Shown one piece after another: positions 36,333 to 44,400 of a stretch of DNA of 64,000 bases. A program made the translations under genes and the position numbers. The DNA lies in the NCBI RefSeq assembly GCF_024362785.1, contig NZ_CP093301.1:4650001-4714000 (forward strand). Direction: 5' to 3'. Below the pieces are notes generated by a model, which did no database searches, was not told where the DNA came from, and saw nothing but the letters and a program-made list of their open reading frames with translations. The number at the start of each line of letters is the position of its first letter. The stretch's first letter is position 1. Origin of the DNA: Evansella sp. LMS18 (lineage in GTDB: Bacteria; Bacillota; Bacilli; Bacillales; Salisediminibacteriaceae).

Positions 36333-38759
36333 TTAGTCTTTAGTTACCACCCAGCCTTTGTATTCAGCCCGACCGTCTTTCACTACATAGCCGAACAGAG
36401 CATATTGGCCGTTTGGCACTTCTTCTCCGTCAACATAGCCGTCCCAGGAGAATTCATGGATTGGACCTGGAGCGTCAGTAAATGGACCAAAAATATTGAT
36501 TTCGTCCCCTACTGCTCCGTTATTAAATTCAAATAAGTCATACTCAATATAATCTGCTCCATGAGGGATCACAGAGCCAATAGTATACGTTCCGTCACCG
36601 GCATTTTCTAAATACGTCCCTTCAAGTAGAGTCACAGGATAATCCGGTTCCCCAACAAAGAGGATGGTCGGTACGCTGATTGTATCCGTTCCGTCGCTGA
36701 TCTTTATAGTCCCTTCATAATACCCCTCTTCTAACTTGGAAGTATCTACCTGGACGTTAAAGTTTACTTGCTGCGATCCTCCTGCCTGTACATTCAGGTT
36801 GTTGCTCGTCATAACTTTAATTCCGTCAGGATTGCCGGCCATATCCACTTCAAAGCTGTATCGTTTTCTTTCATCAGAAAGATTTTTCAGCTCGAAGCTC
36901 TGTCCCTCAACCTGTCTGCCATTATCTTTGACAAACTTGCCAAAAGAGTGGCTGCCAGGTACTGCGAGAGTTTCCGCATTTATTGCATCAAGTACACGAA
37001 TGCTTCCTGCTCCCTGTGTATTATGAGGATACGGCTTGCCAGTTGCCGGGTCTATTACGTCGACTGCCGTGTTCATCAGTGCTGATTTGACGTTATCCAC
37101 TCCCCAGTCCGGGTTAGCCTCCAAAATTAAAGCAGCAGCTCCTGCCACGTGAGGCGCTGACATACTTGTACCCTGGAATGCAGCGTATCCGTGTGGGTTA
37201 TCAGGGTTATGAGTAGGAATCGTGCTCGTGATGTTTACACCTGGTGCCCCAACATCAGGCTTAATCATCCAGTTATTCATAACCGGACCGCGGGAAGAGA
37301 AGTCCGCCACTGTTTCGTCAACTTCATGGGAAAACTCAATATCGAAAGAAATGGTATTGTTTCCTGCTTCCAGTTCAGCTAACAGCTGCTGACCGTCTGC
37401 TAAAGTTGTTTTAATGGTAGGTACCGCCATACCTGGAACGTCAGGGTGCTCACCAGCTACGTTGTTGTAAATGATTGCTCCAACTGCTCCTGCGTTTTTC
37501 GCATTTTCAGCCTTATCAACGAAAGCGAAATCACCTCGGGATATTAAAGCAATATTACCTTCAAGGTCTTTCCCTTCAAAATCGGCGACAGCTCCAAGCC
37601 CAACATCAACAAACTCATATTCACCATCATTCAGCGCAAGAAGCTCCTCCTCACTTGGAAAGCCCATTACTTTCGCAGATGGGTACTCAACTCCTTCTGA
37701 AGTAAAGAGCTCAGAAGTAAAGACGTTATATGGAAGTCTGTTCGCACCTACAGAGATTGCCTCACGGGATGTTCCCGGAGATCCTACTGTCCAGTTATCC
37801 GGACCGCTGTTTCCGTTAGATGTTACAGCCACTACGCCCTCTGCCATTGCCCAGTCAAGCGCTATACTGGTCGCAAAGTCAGGGTCATTCTGTGAATTTC
37901 CTAAAGACAGATTCATAATGTCTGCCCCGTCCTGCACTGCTCTTTCAATACCAGCCACTACGTTTTCAGTAGTTCCGCTTCCGCCAGGTCCGAGGACACG
38001 GTAAGCTAATAGTGTCGCGTCAGGAGCTACACCTTTAATCTGTCCGTTTGCAGCGACAGTTCCTGCCACGTGTGTTCCGTGGTCAGTGGACCCGCCACGA
38101 GGATCGCCGGGAGGTGTTTCCTGAGGGTCATCATTGTTATCCACAAAATCATAGCCTTTATAGTCGCCAAAGGCATGGGCTAAATCAGGGTGCGTATAGT
38201 CAGTGCCAGTGTCAATGACTGCCACTGTGATTCCTTCCCCTGTATAACCTGCATCCCAGGCCAGATCAGAGCCGATAAAAGGAGCGCTTTCCATCATTTC
38301 AGGATTTACAGCATCCCAGTCGAGCTCCACTGCATCCACTGTATATTCCACGTTCGGATAGACAGCCTTTACACCTGCTACAGTTAATAATTTCGGAATT
38401 TCATTTGCTGGAATTTCAACGGAAAAACCGGAGAATAAATAATCGTATTCGCGGTTAACTTCTGCGTTTTTTGTTTTGCTTTTGAGGTCGGAGATCACTT
38501 TTCCCCGTTCTGATTTGAGATTTGCGGCAGACTGCCTTTTTCCTTTATGCTTCGCTTCAATGATTGATTCTTCTTCTAATTCAACAATAACTGTCTCTGG
38601 CACACTGGAAGAAATATCAATTTCCCCAAATAATTCAGCAGTGTTCGATTCTCTTGCTGTATCGTTTTTTCCCCCTGCAAATACATTCACACTAAACGTA
38701 GACAAAATAAGCAGCGCAGCTAAAAACAACAAAATCCCCTTCATAAATCGCTTCTGCAT
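36333..38759 (-). CDS. vpr: Secreted subtilisin-like serine protease (Vpr-like, S8 family)
   Basis: A preproprotease of 808 residues, close to Vpr of Bacillus subtilis (806). A signal peptide spans residues 1-28 (basic start, hydrophobic core, then VFAGG). An inhibitor-type prodomain covers about 50-145. The triad is Asp183 (VAVIDTGTDYTHP), His227 (DHGTHVAGT) and Ser532 (GTSMSAPHVAG), with oxyanion Asn317. A protease-associated domain is inserted at about 350-480, and a beta-rich domain fills the C-terminus. GAGGGGTG precedes the ATG by about ten bases. It is extracellular and monocistronic. The high share of Asp and Glu fits a salt-adapted host. Confidence 0.92.
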   Translation of the reverse strand: MQKRFMKGILLFLAALLILSTFSVNVFAGGKNDTARESNTAELFGEIDISSSVPETVIVELEEESIIEAKHKGKRQSAANLKSERGKVISDLKSKTKNAEVNREYDYLFSGFSVEIPANEIPKLLTVAGVKAVYPNVEYTVDAVELDWDAVNPEMMESAPFIGSDLAWDAGYTGEGITVAVIDTGTDYTHPDLAHAFGDYKGYDFVDNNDDPQETPPGDPRGGSTDHGTHVAGTVAANGQIKGVAPDATLLAYRVLGPGGSGTTENVVAGIERAVQDGADIMNLSLGNSQNDPDFATSIALDWAMAEGVVAVTSNGNSGPDNWTVGSPGTSREAISVGANRLPYNVFTSELFTSEGVEYPSAKVMGFPSEEELLALNDGEYEFVDVGLGAVADFEGKDLEGNIALISRGDFAFVDKAENAKNAGAVGAIIYNNVAGEHPDVPGMAVPTIKTTLADGQQLLAELEAGNNTISFDIEFSHEVDETVADFSSRGPVMNNWMIKPDVGAPGVNITSTIPTHNPDNPHGYAAFQGTSMSAPHVAGAAALILEANPDWGVDNVKSALMNTAVDVIDPATGKPYPHNTQGAGSIRVLDAINAETLAVPGSHSFGKFVKDNGRQVEGQSFELKNLSDERKRYSFEVDMAGNPDGIKVMTSNNLNVQAGGSQQVNFNVQVDTSKLEEGYYEGTIKISDGTDTISVPTILFVGEPDYPVTLLEGTYLENAGDGTYTIGSVIPHGADYIEYDLFEFNNGAVGDEINIFGPFTDAPGPIHEFSWDGYVDGEEVPNGQYALFGYVVKDGRAEYKGWVVTKD

Positions 38760-39109
38760 CCCTTTACAACACCCCTCTTGATTAGTTTTTTATGTACAAA
38801 GCCGACCTTTCCCTCCTTTCCTGCACCAATGTATTCAAAAAATTCCAACAATTATTAATATTACACATCCTGCACAGTTTCCCCTCCAAGTCTAATTACC
38901 TAAATATTCGACTGGTTTTTTATAAAAATCTAGGTAAATATTCGGTAAATTCTTTAAATTAGTTAATGAAAATGTTTTTAAGATGCAGACGATGTATTTT
39001 TACTAGGTCTTTGGGTGCCCACCCCAGAGGTAAGTTGAACTTGATTTTGAATGAACCTGCCTGATTATACTCATATTAAAAGCAGAACTATATCAAAGGG
39101 GGATTTATA
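38760..39109. other. Intergenic region between divergent genes
   Basis: This 350-base spacer separates the leftward protease gene from a rightward small gene. It is AT-rich and holds two copies of TAAATATTCG (about 38900-38945), in an arrangement with ACCT and AGGT flanks that could form a regulator site. A TATACT at about 39067-39072 may be the -10 of the rightward gene. No gene was found. Confidence 0.4.
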
Positions 39110-39430
39110 ATGGATTTTCTTCCAAGAGAAACATTAGTAAATGATTTAATGCATTCTTTCGAACCGTTAATGAAAAAATACAATTTAGAGGATATCTCAG
39201 TGTTTGAAGAAGAAGGAGAAGGAGATTATTACCACATGGGCTATACTGTCCGGAAGGATGACAGAGTGTATATGATTCACCTTCCTTACAGGAAAAACGA
39301 GGACAATCAGCTTGCACCTGTAAAACGTGAATGGGTGGTTGAATCAGACGCAGGAGATGAGCCAGAAGCACATGGGTTAGAAAACCTGGATGAAGTGTTT
39401 GAGAAAATTAATAGTGGGCTTGAGCATTAA
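39110..39430 (+). CDS. Conserved hypothetical protein, acidic
   Basis: A cytoplasmic protein of 106 residues, acidic (many Glu and Asp) and with no membrane helix. It begins MDFLPRETLVNDLMHSF and has a central EEEGEGDYYHMGYTVRKDD stretch likely to form beta strands. It resembles a small uncharacterised Bacillaceae family (possibly DUF5634), which I cannot confirm. AAAGGGGG lies seven bases before the ATG, so it is clearly translated. It is monocistronic and ends at a shared terminator with the convergent membrane gene. Confidence 0.75.
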   Translation: MDFLPRETLVNDLMHSFEPLMKKYNLEDISVFEEEGEGDYYHMGYTVRKDDRVYMIHLPYRKNEDNQLAPVKREWVVESDAGDEPEAHGLENLDEVFEKINSGLEH

Positions 39431-39445
39431 AAGTATATATAAGTG

Positions 39446-39473
39446 AAAAAAGCCTCTTCAATGAGGCTTTTTC
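39446..39473. terminator. Bidirectional terminator between convergent genes
   Basis: AAAAAGCCTC pairs with GAGGCTTTTT (39447-39456 with 39463-39472). Poly-A on one side and poly-T on the other let it work in both directions. It serves the rightward gene ending at 39430 and overlaps the last codons of the leftward gene ending at 39458. Confidence 0.85.
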
Positions 39474-39913
39474 TTGTCGCTGTCCTTTTTAACAGCTTCC
39501 TTTATATTCATCTCTTCCGCAAATTCTGTCTGCACTTCAAATTTCCCGAACAAAGGATTTGCCCCCTTCACCTTCACCACTTTTTTCATAATAAACTCGT
39601 GGTAAATGGCTTCGAAAAAAACAAGGGTTCCCCCAATTCCGGCAGCAAACAGAAGGCTTCTTATGCTCCCGTCCACAAAGCTTACCAGCAGAATCGCCAG
39701 GACAAAAGTGTACATGACAAAGTCAGCGAGTGTGGCAATAAAGTTGCCAAACTGCGGGAAAGCAATAACATCAGCGATATATGCTGGTATGGTTACTGCC
39801 AGCGCAAGGAGTAAAATCCATGTTATTGGTATATCTCCGATTGAAAGGACTGTCAACGCAACAAGTGATACATAACCTAGTTTTAACCCGAAAGCAATCA
39901 GATGTTTCAGCAT
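39458..39913 (-). CDS. DUF2512-like (YndM-type) membrane protein
   Basis: A protein of 151 residues with four predicted membrane helices in the first 100 residues (for example LVALTVLSIG, WILLLALAVTIPAYIADVI, FVMYTFVLAILLV, LLFAAGIGGTLVFFEAIYHEF) and a lysine-rich cytoplasmic tail that ends in DSDKKKPH. The layout resembles the YndM/DUF2512 family of Bacillus, of unknown function. AAGGGAAG precedes the ATG. Its last codons form one arm of the shared terminator. Confidence 0.72.
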   Translation of the reverse strand: MLKHLIAFGLKLGYVSLVALTVLSIGDIPITWILLLALAVTIPAYIADVIAFPQFGNFIATLADFVMYTFVLAILLVSFVDGSIRSLLFAAGIGGTLVFFEAIYHEFIMKKVVKVKGANPLFGKFEVQTEFAEEMNIKEAVKKDSDKKKPH

Positions 39914-40100
39914 AACAACACTTCCCTTCCAGACCGAACGTAGTTCTTATGTTAGTTTGTACAAAGGAAGGTTATATTATTAGATAATTGGATAAAAACA
40001 AGTGGAGCTTAGGCGTATTGATTTTTAACCACATGTTAAAAAAATGGCGGATGTCCATTGGCTTTTTTCACCAGGACATTCACCACGATCACAGGAAATA

Positions 40101-40247
40101 TTATAATCCCCCGCAATATTTACCGCCGGCATTTTTTGTTTTTGCAGCCTTTCTTTTCCCTTCTTCAAGACCTTTTTGTACAAGCAGGTCCGTTTCCTTA
40201 CCAGTTCTTTTTCCGAGAATTTCTTTCGGTTCACTGTTAAATTTCAT
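40101..40247 (-). CDS. Very small hypothetical protein
   Basis: A 48-codon frame whose ATG overlaps the end of the preceding small gene, suggesting coupled translation. The product starts MKFNSEPKEILGKRTG, is rich in Lys and Gly, and ends in GGKYCGGL. There is no clear ribosome site of its own. A different frame in the same stretch is also open, so coding status is uncertain. Confidence 0.35.
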   Translation of the reverse strand: MKFNSEPKEILGKRTGKETDLLVQKGLEEGKRKAAKTKNAGGKYCGGL

Positions 40248-40413
40248 CTGCAGTTTTATACTCCCTCAAGTATTCATTCTCCCCTGTTGCAAAAGAATCG
40301 TTTTGCAGACTGAATTCCTCAGTTCCTGGATGGGGAGTTTTTATTTCCACTTCTGGAATTTCCTTTGTTTCGATTTCTATATTGCTTTTCTGTTTAGTTT
40401 TTTGCCTGTCCAT
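40237..40413 (-). CDS. Small hypothetical protein, glutamate- and lysine-rich
   Basis: A 58-residue frame with a strong AAGGAGG site seven bases before its ATG. The product starts MDRQKTKQKSNIEIETKEI, is highly charged, and has no hydrophobic segment. Its size and composition resemble small spore or stress proteins of Bacillus, but I do not recognise the family. It lies downstream of another small gene on the same strand. Confidence 0.6.
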   Translation of the reverse strand: MDRQKTKQKSNIEIETKEIPEVEIKTPHPGTEEFSLQNDSFATGENEYLREYKTADEI

Positions 40414-40492
40414 TATTTTTCCTCCTTCTTTTTAATTTTTGCCAAGGCAGTCCTTAAATTGCTTTCACACTTATGCCATCTTTCTTTATTTT

Positions 40493-40633
40493 CTACCCTC
40501 TCGACCCAGGTCCCATTTTGGGCCGGTTATGGTTGCTGCGGCGGTATTCTTCCTCCACATCAGGAAGGCTTTCCGTTGGTGTCTGGTTATTTGTAATGGC
40601 TGCGTTGCGCTGCCCTTTTCGTTTCCTTGCCAT
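40493..40633 (-). CDS. Small basic hypothetical protein
   Basis: A 46-residue frame starting MARKRKGQRNAAITNNQ and ending in KMGPGSRG. It is basic at both ends and acidic in the middle, with no membrane helix. GAGGGGG lies seven bases before the ATG. Composition (Asn, Gln, Arg, Gly) resembles small spore-associated proteins, but the family is not recognised. It is the first of three small leftward frames. Confidence 0.55.
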   Translation of the reverse strand: MARKRKGQRNAAITNNQTPTESLPDVEEEYRRSNHNRPKMGPGSRG

Positions 40634-40991
40634 TGTCTCGCCCCCTCAACACAATTAAGATTCAAAGTACTTCTCTGTTATTTTGTGAGGCCAAGCCGTT
40701 GTTAAATCGAGGAAATTAATGTTATACATGTGGTCCGACAAATGCTGAAACGATAATAAGGTGGTAATTACGACATTTTTAAACAATCGTTTAAAAAACA
40801 AGAACTCTTTCTGATAATGTACCGCATATTTCCTCATTTTTGGGATTAATTAATTCATGGCCATCCAACGTAATTTTTCAGCAAAAAAAATAAACACAAG
40901 CAGGAAATTTTTACAGAATAACAGCTCTGTGAGACAAGTTCCTTAAAAATGGTCATACATTTTTAATATGACACTTTTTAAGGTGATGCTC
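40634..40991. other. Intergenic region with an 18-bp palindrome
   Basis: No gene is supported here. At 40778-40795 lies TTTAAACAATCGTTTAAA, a palindrome differing by one base from one at 53505-53522. It could be a TetR-type operator. The leader of the TerC-family gene shows no yybP-ykoY manganese riboswitch core. Confidence 0.45.
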
Positions 40992-41645
40992 TTGCCGGAA
41001 CTGTTTGCAGTTTTCCTTATAAGTTTTATAAGTGATTTGGATAACATAATCATTTATGTAACGATTCTGAAACGCTATGCTTCATCCTTTGCAGTTGTTT
41101 TATTCCTTGCTGTATTCCTTGCCATTAACAGAACCGTGTACGTTAGTCTGGTCCATTATGTATATGGCATTCCCGGATTTGAACTCGCAGTTGGTATAAT
41201 TCTTTTGGTAATCGCGTGGAAAATGGCTGTTGACCAGGTGGACTTAAGCGGGAAACGGGCGCCTGCCCTTCTGAATATTTTGCTGTATGTTATTTTAATC
41301 GACCTTCTCCTGTCCATTGATGGTGTATTAATCGTATCCCAAATTTCCGAGACAGCGATGGTTGTTTTTTTAGGGTTTGCCTGCAGCCTTTTTATGCTGC
41401 TGCTTTTTTCCAGGGTTGTTTTCGATATATTAAAGTACTTTCCATTCTTTTATGTAATCGCGGCCTCATTTATTGGTTATGTAGCTATGCAAAATATCGT
41501 GAACGACCAGCTTATATTCACGCTGCTTCTGTCATTTGATCACAGCTTTCCTTCTGTGAACATGCTTCCTATGTTTTCCAAGATAACAGCTCTTCTGATT
41601 ATCTGTGCCGGCCTTCATGTTTCTTTGAAAAATAACCGGTTTTAG
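40992..41645 (+). CDS. TerC-family integral membrane protein
   Basis: A membrane protein of about 217 residues with seven hydrophobic helices. The two half-repeats of the TerC family are visible: ISDLDNIIIYVTILKRY near the N-terminus and DLLLSIDGVLIVSQIS in mid-protein, each with an acidic residue inside a helix. Family members are linked to metal ion (often manganese) efflux or to membrane protein quality. The frame opens with ATG at 40968, but AAGGTGAT lies before a TTG at 40992, which also gives a normal N-terminus. It is monocistronic. Confidence 0.78.
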   Translation: MPELFAVFLISFISDLDNIIIYVTILKRYASSFAVVLFLAVFLAINRTVYVSLVHYVYGIPGFELAVGIILLVIAWKMAVDQVDLSGKRAPALLNILLYVILIDLLLSIDGVLIVSQISETAMVVFLGFACSLFMLLLFSRVVFDILKYFPFFYVIAASFIGYVAMQNIVNDQLIFTLLLSFDHSFPSVNMLPMFSKITALLIICAGLHVSLKNNRF

Positions 41646-41708
41646 GGATTTCAGCAAAAAACAGGAAGCCTCCGATATCGGGTGCTTCCTTAATAGACAA
41701 AGGTACTT

Positions 41709-41742
41709 GACGTATGAATTGGCATACGTCATTTTCTTTATT
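41709..41742 (+). terminator. Probable terminator of the TerC-family gene
   Basis: GACGTATG pairs with CATACGTC (41709-41716 with 41723-41730), followed by ATTTTCTTTATT. A second hairpin just before it (about 41662-41690, AGGAAGC with GCTTCCT) lacks a T tract. Confidence 0.6.
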
Positions 41743-41794
41743 AATCATCCAGGATCATAGTTAGGTTTTCAGGCAAGCAGTCGACTTAATAAAT

Positions 41795-41978
41795 AGACGG
41801 AAGAATTCCGCTTAATTCGTAATTATTAGTAAATAACTCATAATTAGACGGAGAAATTCCGCTTATGAACATTAAAAATACGAAAATGGGCTGTTTGGCT
41901 TTGCATAACCGGAAAAAATCCGCTTATATCATCCAGAAACAACCTCCACTATACATATAACCGGAAAACATCCGCTTA
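41795..41978. repeat. Four dispersed copies of a GGAA-N-TCCGCTTA element
   Basis: Copies end at 41814, 41865, 41925 and 41978. Each has a short inverted repeat (GGAA with TTCC, or CCGGA with TCCG) followed by GCTTA. Two copies start AGACGGA and two start ATAACCGGA, so there are two sub-types. They fill the 451-base spacer between the TerC-family gene and the amidase gene, where no gene is seen. Confidence 0.65.
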
Positions 41979-42005
41979 TTTTTTCGCCTATTATACTCCG
42001 AATAA

Positions 42006-42036
42006 AAAAACTCGCCAATCACTATGGCGAGTTTTT
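42006..42036. terminator. Bidirectional terminator
   Basis: AAAAACTCGCC pairs perfectly with GGCGAGTTTTT (42006-42016 with 42026-42036) around a 9-base loop. It lies 60 bases past the stop of the leftward amidase gene and after the rightward TerC-family gene, and can serve both. Confidence 0.85.
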
Positions 42037-42096
42037 AAATACAACTGTAAGAGAAGCACATCAAGACGGAACCCTAAGCAGGAAGCTTCCTTTTTA

Positions 42097-42885
42097 CTAT
42101 AGTTTATATAAATCCGGCCTTCTGTCTGTAAAAACAGGAATTTTCTCCCTGACTTTATCTACTTCCTCAAGGTCAAGCTCCGCATAAAGGATTGTTTCGT
42201 CCTCTTCTGCTTCAGCAACAATATCGCCCCAAGGGTTAATAACGATGGAATGGCCGCCAAATTCATTATTAGGGTCGGAACCAATCCGGTTACATGCCAC
42301 CACGTAGCATTGATTCTCAATCGCCCTGCTTATCAGGAGGGTTCTCCAGTGATTTGTCCGTGGTTTCGGCCACTCGGCGACCACATAAAGAACTTTCGTA
42401 TCATCAAGCATATGGGTTCGGATCCACTCCGGAAAACGGATGTCATAGCAGATTACCCCGGCGCTCTTCGTTCCGTCCAGTTCAAACAAGCCATCCTTAT
42501 TTCCCTCAACTAAGTACTTTTCTTCCTCCATCAGCCGGAAAAGATGGGCTTTACTGTACTCCTTCACAAGCTCCCCGCTCCGGTTGAAAATGAACATGGT
42601 ATTAGTAACACCGGCCGATGTTTCTTTCGGTACAGAGCCTGCGACAATATTTATTTTATACTCCCTCGCCAGCTCTGCGATAAAATCGGCTGATTTCTTC
42701 CCCTCTTTATCGCCAAGCTCCTCAAGGCGGGTTAAAGCATAGCCTGTTGGCCAAAGTTCAGGCAGCACTACAACATCTGCGTGTTCTTTCGCCGCTTTTA
42801 TAATGTTTTGCTTCACTGTTTCATAATTTTTTTCCAGGTCGCCAAAAGCAATATCCATTTGTACTATTGCAGTTCTTGTATGCAC
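42097..42885 (-). CDS. mtnU: Nitrilase-family omega-amidase (MtnU-like)
   Basis: A carbon-nitrogen hydrolase of 262 residues. The catalytic triad is Glu43 (LPELW), Lys112 (SKAHLF) and Cys146 (GVICYDIRFPE). It corresponds to MtnU/YkrU, proposed to hydrolyse the 2-oxoglutaramate released when glutamine donates its amino group to the methionine salvage keto acid. The gene next to it, facing the other way, is the matching transaminase, which supports this reading. The start is GTG after GGGGAGG. It is cytoplasmic. Other nitrilase subfamilies are the main alternative. Confidence 0.87.
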   Translation of the reverse strand: MHTRTAIVQMDIAFGDLEKNYETVKQNIIKAAKEHADVVVLPELWPTGYALTRLEELGDKEGKKSADFIAELAREYKINIVAGSVPKETSAGVTNTMFIFNRSGELVKEYSKAHLFRLMEEEKYLVEGNKDGLFELDGTKSAGVICYDIRFPEWIRTHMLDDTKVLYVVAEWPKPRTNHWRTLLISRAIENQCYVVACNRIGSDPNNEFGGHSIVINPWGDIVAEAEEDETILYAELDLEEVDKVREKIPVFTDRRPDLYKL

Positions 42886-42979
42886 TTTTTCTTCCTCCCC
42901 TTATGTTCCGTATGGTTCGTTTTGTACAAAGTATGACATCCGCCTTCCCTTCCGTCAACAATTCTAAACTTTTGAAATT

Positions 42980-43010
42980 TTTACAATCAACTTGCTGTTT
43001 TTGTTATAGT
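42980..43010 (+). promoter_or_regulatory. Possible promoter of mtnE
   Basis: TTTACA (42980-42985) and TTATAG (43004-43009) are spaced by 18 bases, ahead of the mtnE ribosome site. The 175-base spacer has no SAM (S-box) riboswitch core. Weak call. Confidence 0.35.
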
Positions 43011-43060
43011 AGGTGTAAGGAAGATACATACCGTCAGAAAACTACTGGAGTGTGATAGTC

Positions 43061-44233
43061 ATGAAACAGTTCGAGCAATCGGAAATGCTTGCAAGACTGC
43101 CGGAACAATTTTTTGCAAAGCTCGTTAAAAAAGTACAGCATGCCAAAAAGAAAGGTTATGACATCATTAACCTCGGCCAGGGAAACCCAGACCTTCCTAC
43201 GCCGGAACACATAGTTAACTCGCTGCGGTCAGCTGCCGAGAACCCTCTTCACCATAAATATTCTCCTTTCAGAGGAATACCCGAGCTGAAAGAAGCAGTG
43301 TGTAAGTTTTATAAACGGGAGTACGATGTGGATTTAGATGCTGAAAAAGAAGTAGCCGTGTTGTTCGGTGCCAAAGCAGGCCTTGTGGAATTAAGCCAGT
43401 GCCTGTTAAATCCAGGGGATACCGCCCTCCTCCCCGACCCGGGCTACCCGGACTATATGTCAGGTATTGCGATGGCCGATGCGAAACCTGTTTTTATGCC
43501 TCTCGTGGAGGAAAACAATTTTCTGCCTGATTATAATGAAATCTCTCAGGAAGATTTGGAGCAGGCTAAATTAATGTTTTTAAATTACCCAAATAATCCT
43601 ACCGCCGCCACAGCGACGAAGGAGTTTTTTGAAGAGACAGTTGCAATTGGCGAAAAACATAATGTTTGTGTCATCCATGATTTTGCCTACGGTGCCATCG
43701 GCTTTGACAATGAAAAACCAATGAGTTTTCTTCAGGTCCCAGGGGCAAAAGAGACTGGAATCGAAATTTATACCATGTCAAAAACATATAATATGGCTGG
43801 GTGGCGGATAGCATTCGCCGTTGGAAACCCTTCTGTAATCGAAGCACTCAACCTTATTCAGGACCATATGTATGTCAGCCTTTTCGGTGCTGTCCAGGAA
43901 GCTGCTGCTGATGCTCTTCTGGGAAGCCAGGAACCGGTTCAGGAATTTTTGGAGATTTATGAGCGCCGGAGGAATACCTTTGTTGAAGGCATGCAGAAAA
44001 TCGGCTGTGATATTAAATTTCCAAAAGGATCCTTCTTTGCCTGGATGCCGATAGCCAAAGGGTACACATCCGAGGAATTCGCAGACATGCTCATTGAAAA
44101 AGCTCATGTAGCGACTGCACCAGGCAACGGATTTGGTGAACATGGCGAGGGATATGTCCGAATCGGGCTTCTGACTACCGAAGAAAGAATCCAGGAAGCA
44201 GTCGAGAGAATTGGAAAATTGAATTTATATTAA
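43061..44233 (+). CDS. mtnE: Glutamine-dependent aminotransferase of methionine salvage (MtnE/YkrV)
   Basis: A class I/II PLP aminotransferase of 390 residues. It transfers the amino group of glutamine to 4-methylthio-2-oxobutyrate, remaking methionine from methylthioadenosine. Many segments match MtnE of Bacillus subtilis as I recall it, including DIINLGQGNPDLPTPEHIV, the PDPGYPDY loop, LNYPNNPT and the PLP-lysine block YTMSKTYNMAGWRIAF (Lys241). GGAGTG lies nine bases before the ATG; the frame opens three codons earlier with GTG. It is divergent from mtnU. The rest of the salvage pathway is not in the window. Confidence 0.92.
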   Translation: MKQFEQSEMLARLPEQFFAKLVKKVQHAKKKGYDIINLGQGNPDLPTPEHIVNSLRSAAENPLHHKYSPFRGIPELKEAVCKFYKREYDVDLDAEKEVAVLFGAKAGLVELSQCLLNPGDTALLPDPGYPDYMSGIAMADAKPVFMPLVEENNFLPDYNEISQEDLEQAKLMFLNYPNNPTAATATKEFFEETVAIGEKHNVCVIHDFAYGAIGFDNEKPMSFLQVPGAKETGIEIYTMSKTYNMAGWRIAFAVGNPSVIEALNLIQDHMYVSLFGAVQEAAADALLGSQEPVQEFLEIYERRRNTFVEGMQKIGCDIKFPKGSFFAWMPIAKGYTSEEFADMLIEKAHVATAPGNGFGEHGEGYVRIGLLTTEERIQEAVERIGKLNLY

Positions 44234-44242
44234 TATAGAAGG

Positions 44243-44278
44243 AAAAGGAACGCAGGCTTAGGCTTGCGTTCCTTTTTT
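44243..44278 (+). terminator. Rho-independent terminator of mtnE
   Basis: AAAAGGAACGC pairs with GCGTTCCTTTT around an AG-rich apex, ending in a run of T. It starts nine bases after the stop codon. Confidence 0.88.
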
Positions 44279-44400
44279 GGTGAGATTATTTTTATGAGTG
44301 GGCATGCTGGACGCTCCAGCATTACCTTTCTCACTAATTTTTTCCGGAAAGCAGGAAAGGTAAAATAGCCCTTTATCTTATAAACAGACTTATTTCATTT

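Noticed and set aside
37471-38004. A 177-codon rightward frame
   Set aside because: It is antisense to the catalytic region of the Vpr-like protease, whose motifs are intact, and its Ser/Pro-rich translation is a shadow.
39988-40596. A 202-codon rightward frame
   Set aside because: The translation is rich in Phe, Ser, Cys and Leu without domain logic, there is no ribosome site, and three small leftward genes with good start sites lie opposite.
40861-40991. yybP-ykoY manganese riboswitch ahead of the TerC-family gene
   Set aside because: TerC-family genes often have one, but the conserved GGGGAGTAG-type core is absent.
42886-43060. SAM-I (S-box) riboswitch ahead of mtnE
   Set aside because: Expected by comparison with Bacillus subtilis, but no S-box core sequence or terminator is visible in the 175-base spacer.
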